NCBI RefSeq assembly: GCF_014642405.1
Contig: NZ_BMIN01000015.1
Span: forward strand, 1-64,000
From: Pontibacillus salipaludis
GTDB lineage: Bacteria > Bacillota > Bacilli > Bacillales > BH030062
Direction of reading: 5' to 3'
Length of the DNA stretch: 64,000 bases
Shown: positions 62,017 through 64,000 of the stretch, piece by piece
Layout: the number at the start of each line of letters is the position of its first letter
Numbering within the stretch: position 1 is the first letter of the stretch
The notes under the pieces: model-generated
Seen by the model: the letters and a program-made list of their open reading frames with translations, nothing else
The model's database searches: none
What the model was told of the DNA's origin: nothing
Made by a program: the position numbers and the translations under genes

Positions 62017-63015
62017 TTACTCGTCCTCAGCGTATACGTATTTCAATGCGCTCTCTGCTTCTGCATATGGTGCTTGCTCTGCGTAATCAGTAGCTTCATT
62101 GATGAGAGATTTCATTTCGTCTTCTAACTCTTTGTCTTTGTCTTCTGTTAATACACCTACTTCTTGTAAGTATGCTTTAAATGTAACAAGAGCGTCTTTC
62201 TTCTTCGCTTCTTCTACTTCTTCTCGCTCACGGTACGTACGATCATCATCATCACTTGAGTGTGGAGTCAGACGATAAGATACCGTTTCAATAAGTGTCG
62301 GCCCCTCGCCATTACGAGCGCGATCGGCAGCGCCTTTCACTGCTTCATAAACAGCAAGTGGATCATTGCCGTCAACAGTGTATCCCGGCATACCGTATCC
62401 AATGGCACGATCAGAAACTTTCTCACAGGCTAACTGCTTCTCTAGCGGAACTGAAATCGCATATTTATTGTTCTCTACCATTACAATTACCGGCAGTTTA
62501 TGAACACCTGCAAAGTTAAGACCTTCGTGGAAGTCACCTTGGTTGGATGACCCTTCTCCTAACGTTACTAAGGAAACGAAGTTTTTCTTTTCCATCTTTG
62601 CTGCAAGAGCAAACCCTACAGCATGGGGAACCTGTGTTGTTACCGGAGAGGATCCAGTTATAATACGATTACTCTTCTGTCCGAAGTGGCCAGGCATTTG
62701 ACGACCACCGGAGTTTGGATCTTCTGCTTTTGCGAATCCAGATAACATCAAGTCTTTGGCTGTCATACCGAAAGATAAAACAACACCCATATCGCGATAA
62801 TATGGAGCAACATAGTCTTGTTCACGATCTAACGCATAAGACGCCCCTACTTGCGCGGCTTCTTGTCCCTGACAAGAAATAACAAACGGGATCTTCCCTG
62901 AACGATTTAATAACCACATTCTTTCATCAATGCGACGAGCGAGTAGCATTGTACGATACATATCTAATACTTCTTCATCTGAAAGGCCTAGTTTTTGGTG
63001 ACGATTCTCAGTCAC
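62017..63015 (-). CDS. bkdAA: Branched-chain 2-oxoacid dehydrogenase E1 alpha subunit
   Basis: A 332-residue thiamine-diphosphate-binding subunit. The cofactor motif is seen as LGEGSSNQGDFHEGLNFA leading to NNKYAI, with GDG-type Gly-Glu-Gly and the NN pair. The phosphorylation-loop region YRLTPHSSDDD is present as in other branched-chain enzymes. The GTG start follows AAGGAGG. It lies 15 bp after the E3 gene. Confidence 0.93.
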   Translation of the reverse strand: MTENRHQKLGLSDEEVLDMYRTMLLARRIDERMWLLNRSGKIPFVISCQGQEAAQVGASYALDREQDYVAPYYRDMGVVLSFGMTAKDLMLSGFAKAEDPNSGGRQMPGHFGQKSNRIITGSSPVTTQVPHAVGFALAAKMEKKNFVSLVTLGEGSSNQGDFHEGLNFAGVHKLPVIVMVENNKYAISVPLEKQLACEKVSDRAIGYGMPGYTVDGNDPLAVYEAVKGAADRARNGEGPTLIETVSYRLTPHSSDDDDRTYREREEVEEAKKKDALVTFKAYLQEVGVLTEDKDKELEDEMKSLINEATDYAEQAPYAEAESALKYVYAEDE

Positions 63016-63030
63016 AAAAATCCCTCCTTA

Positions 63031-64000
63031 TTATCCGTGAATTTGTTTTCCGTCAACGGCTAAAGCCGCTTCCCCCATCACTTCAGAAAGTGTTGGATGA
63101 GGATGAATGCTATGTGCAACTTCCCAAGGAGTTGCATCTAATACTTTGGCGAGTCCGGCTTCTGAAATCATATCGGTTACATGAGGACCAATCATATGAA
63201 CACCCAGAAGGTCATCTGTATCCTGATCGGCGACGATTTTTACAAACCCATCAGATTTTCCGTATACAAGTGCTTTCCCAACGGCTTTAAAAGGAAACTT
63301 GCCAACTTTTACGTTGTAGCCTTGTTCCTTCGCTTGGTCCTCAGTTAAACCTACACTTGCAGCTTCCGGATTGGAATAAATACAGGATGGAACTTGCTCC
63401 ATATTCATAGGCATAGGATCTTGGTCTGTCATATGTTCAACCGCTGTAATGCCTTCATGGGAAGCTACATGCGCTAACTGCATACCACCAATAACATCCC
63501 CGATTGCATAAATGTGTGATTCCTTTGTCTGATAGTATTTGTTCGTTTTGATGGCTCCGTTTTCAACAACAATGTCGGTATTTTCAAGTCCAATATTATT
63601 TACATTCGGGGAGCGTCCAACAGATACAAGCATACGATCAGCAGAATACGTCTTTGTTTCACCCTTATGTTCTGCCTGGACTTCTACACCTGCTTCTTTC
63701 TTTAAGGTTTCACCAAGAACTTTAGCTTCTGTCACAATCTTGACGCCCTTTTTCTTCATAAGACGTGTCATTTCTTTCGAGATGTCTTTATCTTCAGTAG
63801 GAAGAATACGTTCAGTATACTCGAGTACCGTCACCTCAACACCAAAATCAGTTAGCATCGAAGCCCATTCAATCCCAATGACGCCTCCTCCAACAATAAC
63901 AATAGATTCTGGAAGTTCTTTCATACTTAAAGCTTCATCAGATGTCATTACATAATCTTCATCTACTTCAAGTCCCGGAAGTGTTCTTGGGCTAGAGCCG
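63031..64000 (-). CDS. lpdV: Dihydrolipoyl dehydrogenase (E3), 5' part beyond the window
   Basis: The C-terminal 322 residues of the flavoprotein that reoxidises dihydrolipoate with NAD+. The frame stays open to position 64000 and reads GSSPRTLPGL, the usual end of the FAD domain, so the gene continues past the edge. The NAD-binding motif is VIVGGGVIGIEWA, and the C-terminal dimer domain holds the active-site His-Glu pair in HSIHPHPTLSEV. The FAD site and redox disulfide are outside the window. Named lpdV by its place before bkdAA, as in B. subtilis. Confidence 0.92.
   Translation of the reverse strand, partial: GSSPRTLPGLEVDEDYVMTSDEALSMKELPESIVIVGGGVIGIEWASMLTDFGVEVTVLEYTERILPTEDKDISKEMTRLMKKKGVKIVTEAKVLGETLKKEAGVEVQAEHKGETKTYSADRMLVSVGRSPNVNNIGLENTDIVVENGAIKTNKYYQTKESHIYAIGDVIGGMQLAHVASHEGITAVEHMTDQDPMPMNMEQVPSCIYSNPEAASVGLTEDQAKEQGYNVKVGKFPFKAVGKALVYGKSDGFVKIVADQDTDDLLGVHMIGPHVTDMISEAGLAKVLDATPWEVAHSIHPHPTLSEVMGEAALAVDGKQIHG

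Overview
The window looks like the chromosome of a low-GC, endospore-forming, probably halotolerant member of the Bacillaceae. The evidence is a complete gerA-type spore germination operon, strong AGGAGG-type ribosome binding sites, many hairpin-plus-U-tract terminators, a BCCT osmolyte transporter, an NhaP-type antiporter and a CaCA cation exchanger. The species cannot be fixed from the sequence alone. No rRNA or tRNA gene, CRISPR array, prophage or complete insertion sequence was seen.

Layout. 1-126: 5' end of a class C-like group II intron (minus strand, running off the left edge), placed just behind a terminator hairpin. 250-3,055: small or accessory genes (lipoprotein, MDR oxidoreductase, VOC protein, small proteins). 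3,520-9,422: secreted GH31 glucosidase, BCCT transporter and a diverged Nramp-like transporter. 9,617-14,950: carA-carB-argF with an arginine-type promoter carrying two adjacent ARG-box-like sites. 15,131-16,991: an AtpE-like membrane protein, a VOC protein and a DUF420/CtaM-like protein. 17,572-18,720: a second-type RsgA GTPase preceded by a possible leader peptide. 18,927-22,368: SLH surface protein with a TIM-barrel-like domain, Nudix hydrolase, a 35-residue membrane microprotein, FlaR-like kinase and DUF4181. 22,628-26,709: pflB-adh-pflA, an anaerobic pyruvate module. 26,794-31,402: orphan ABC permease pair, two-component system and PepSY protein. 31,517-36,632: oxidoreductase, cold-shock protein and several membrane or envelope proteins. 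37,277-47,342: phenylacetate (paa) catabolic cluster with PaaX regulator. 47,773-51,772: envelope and unknown proteins. 51,819-56,586: DUF421 protein and the ger operon, which starts with a 37-residue microprotein. 56,620-58,939: cation exchangers. 59,692-64,000: branched-chain 2-oxoacid dehydrogenase genes (E2, E1 beta, E1 alpha, E3), E3 cut by the right edge.

The most unusual structure is a family of about 0.5-0.7 kb composite inverted-repeat elements, present three times (17.0-17.5, 36.66-37.23 and 58.97-59.65 kb), each time between convergent gene ends. Each copy holds two opposed units of about 110-130 bp. Each unit is closed by its own outer stem. In at least one pair the stem sequences differ while base pairing is kept and the core is nearly identical, as expected if folding is selected. 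One copy has terminal inverted repeats and a near-perfect 8-bp flanking duplication, so the family resembles a MITE. Another copy is itself interrupted by a different structured insert of about 110 bp.

The catabolic genes fit together. The paa cluster takes phenylacetyl-CoA through epoxidation, isomerisation and beta-oxidation-like steps to acetyl-CoA and succinyl-CoA, but lacks visible paaK, paaE and a full-length paaZ here. The paaA promoter region carries tandem sigma-A-like promoters, each overlapped by its own palindrome, which are candidate PaaX operators.
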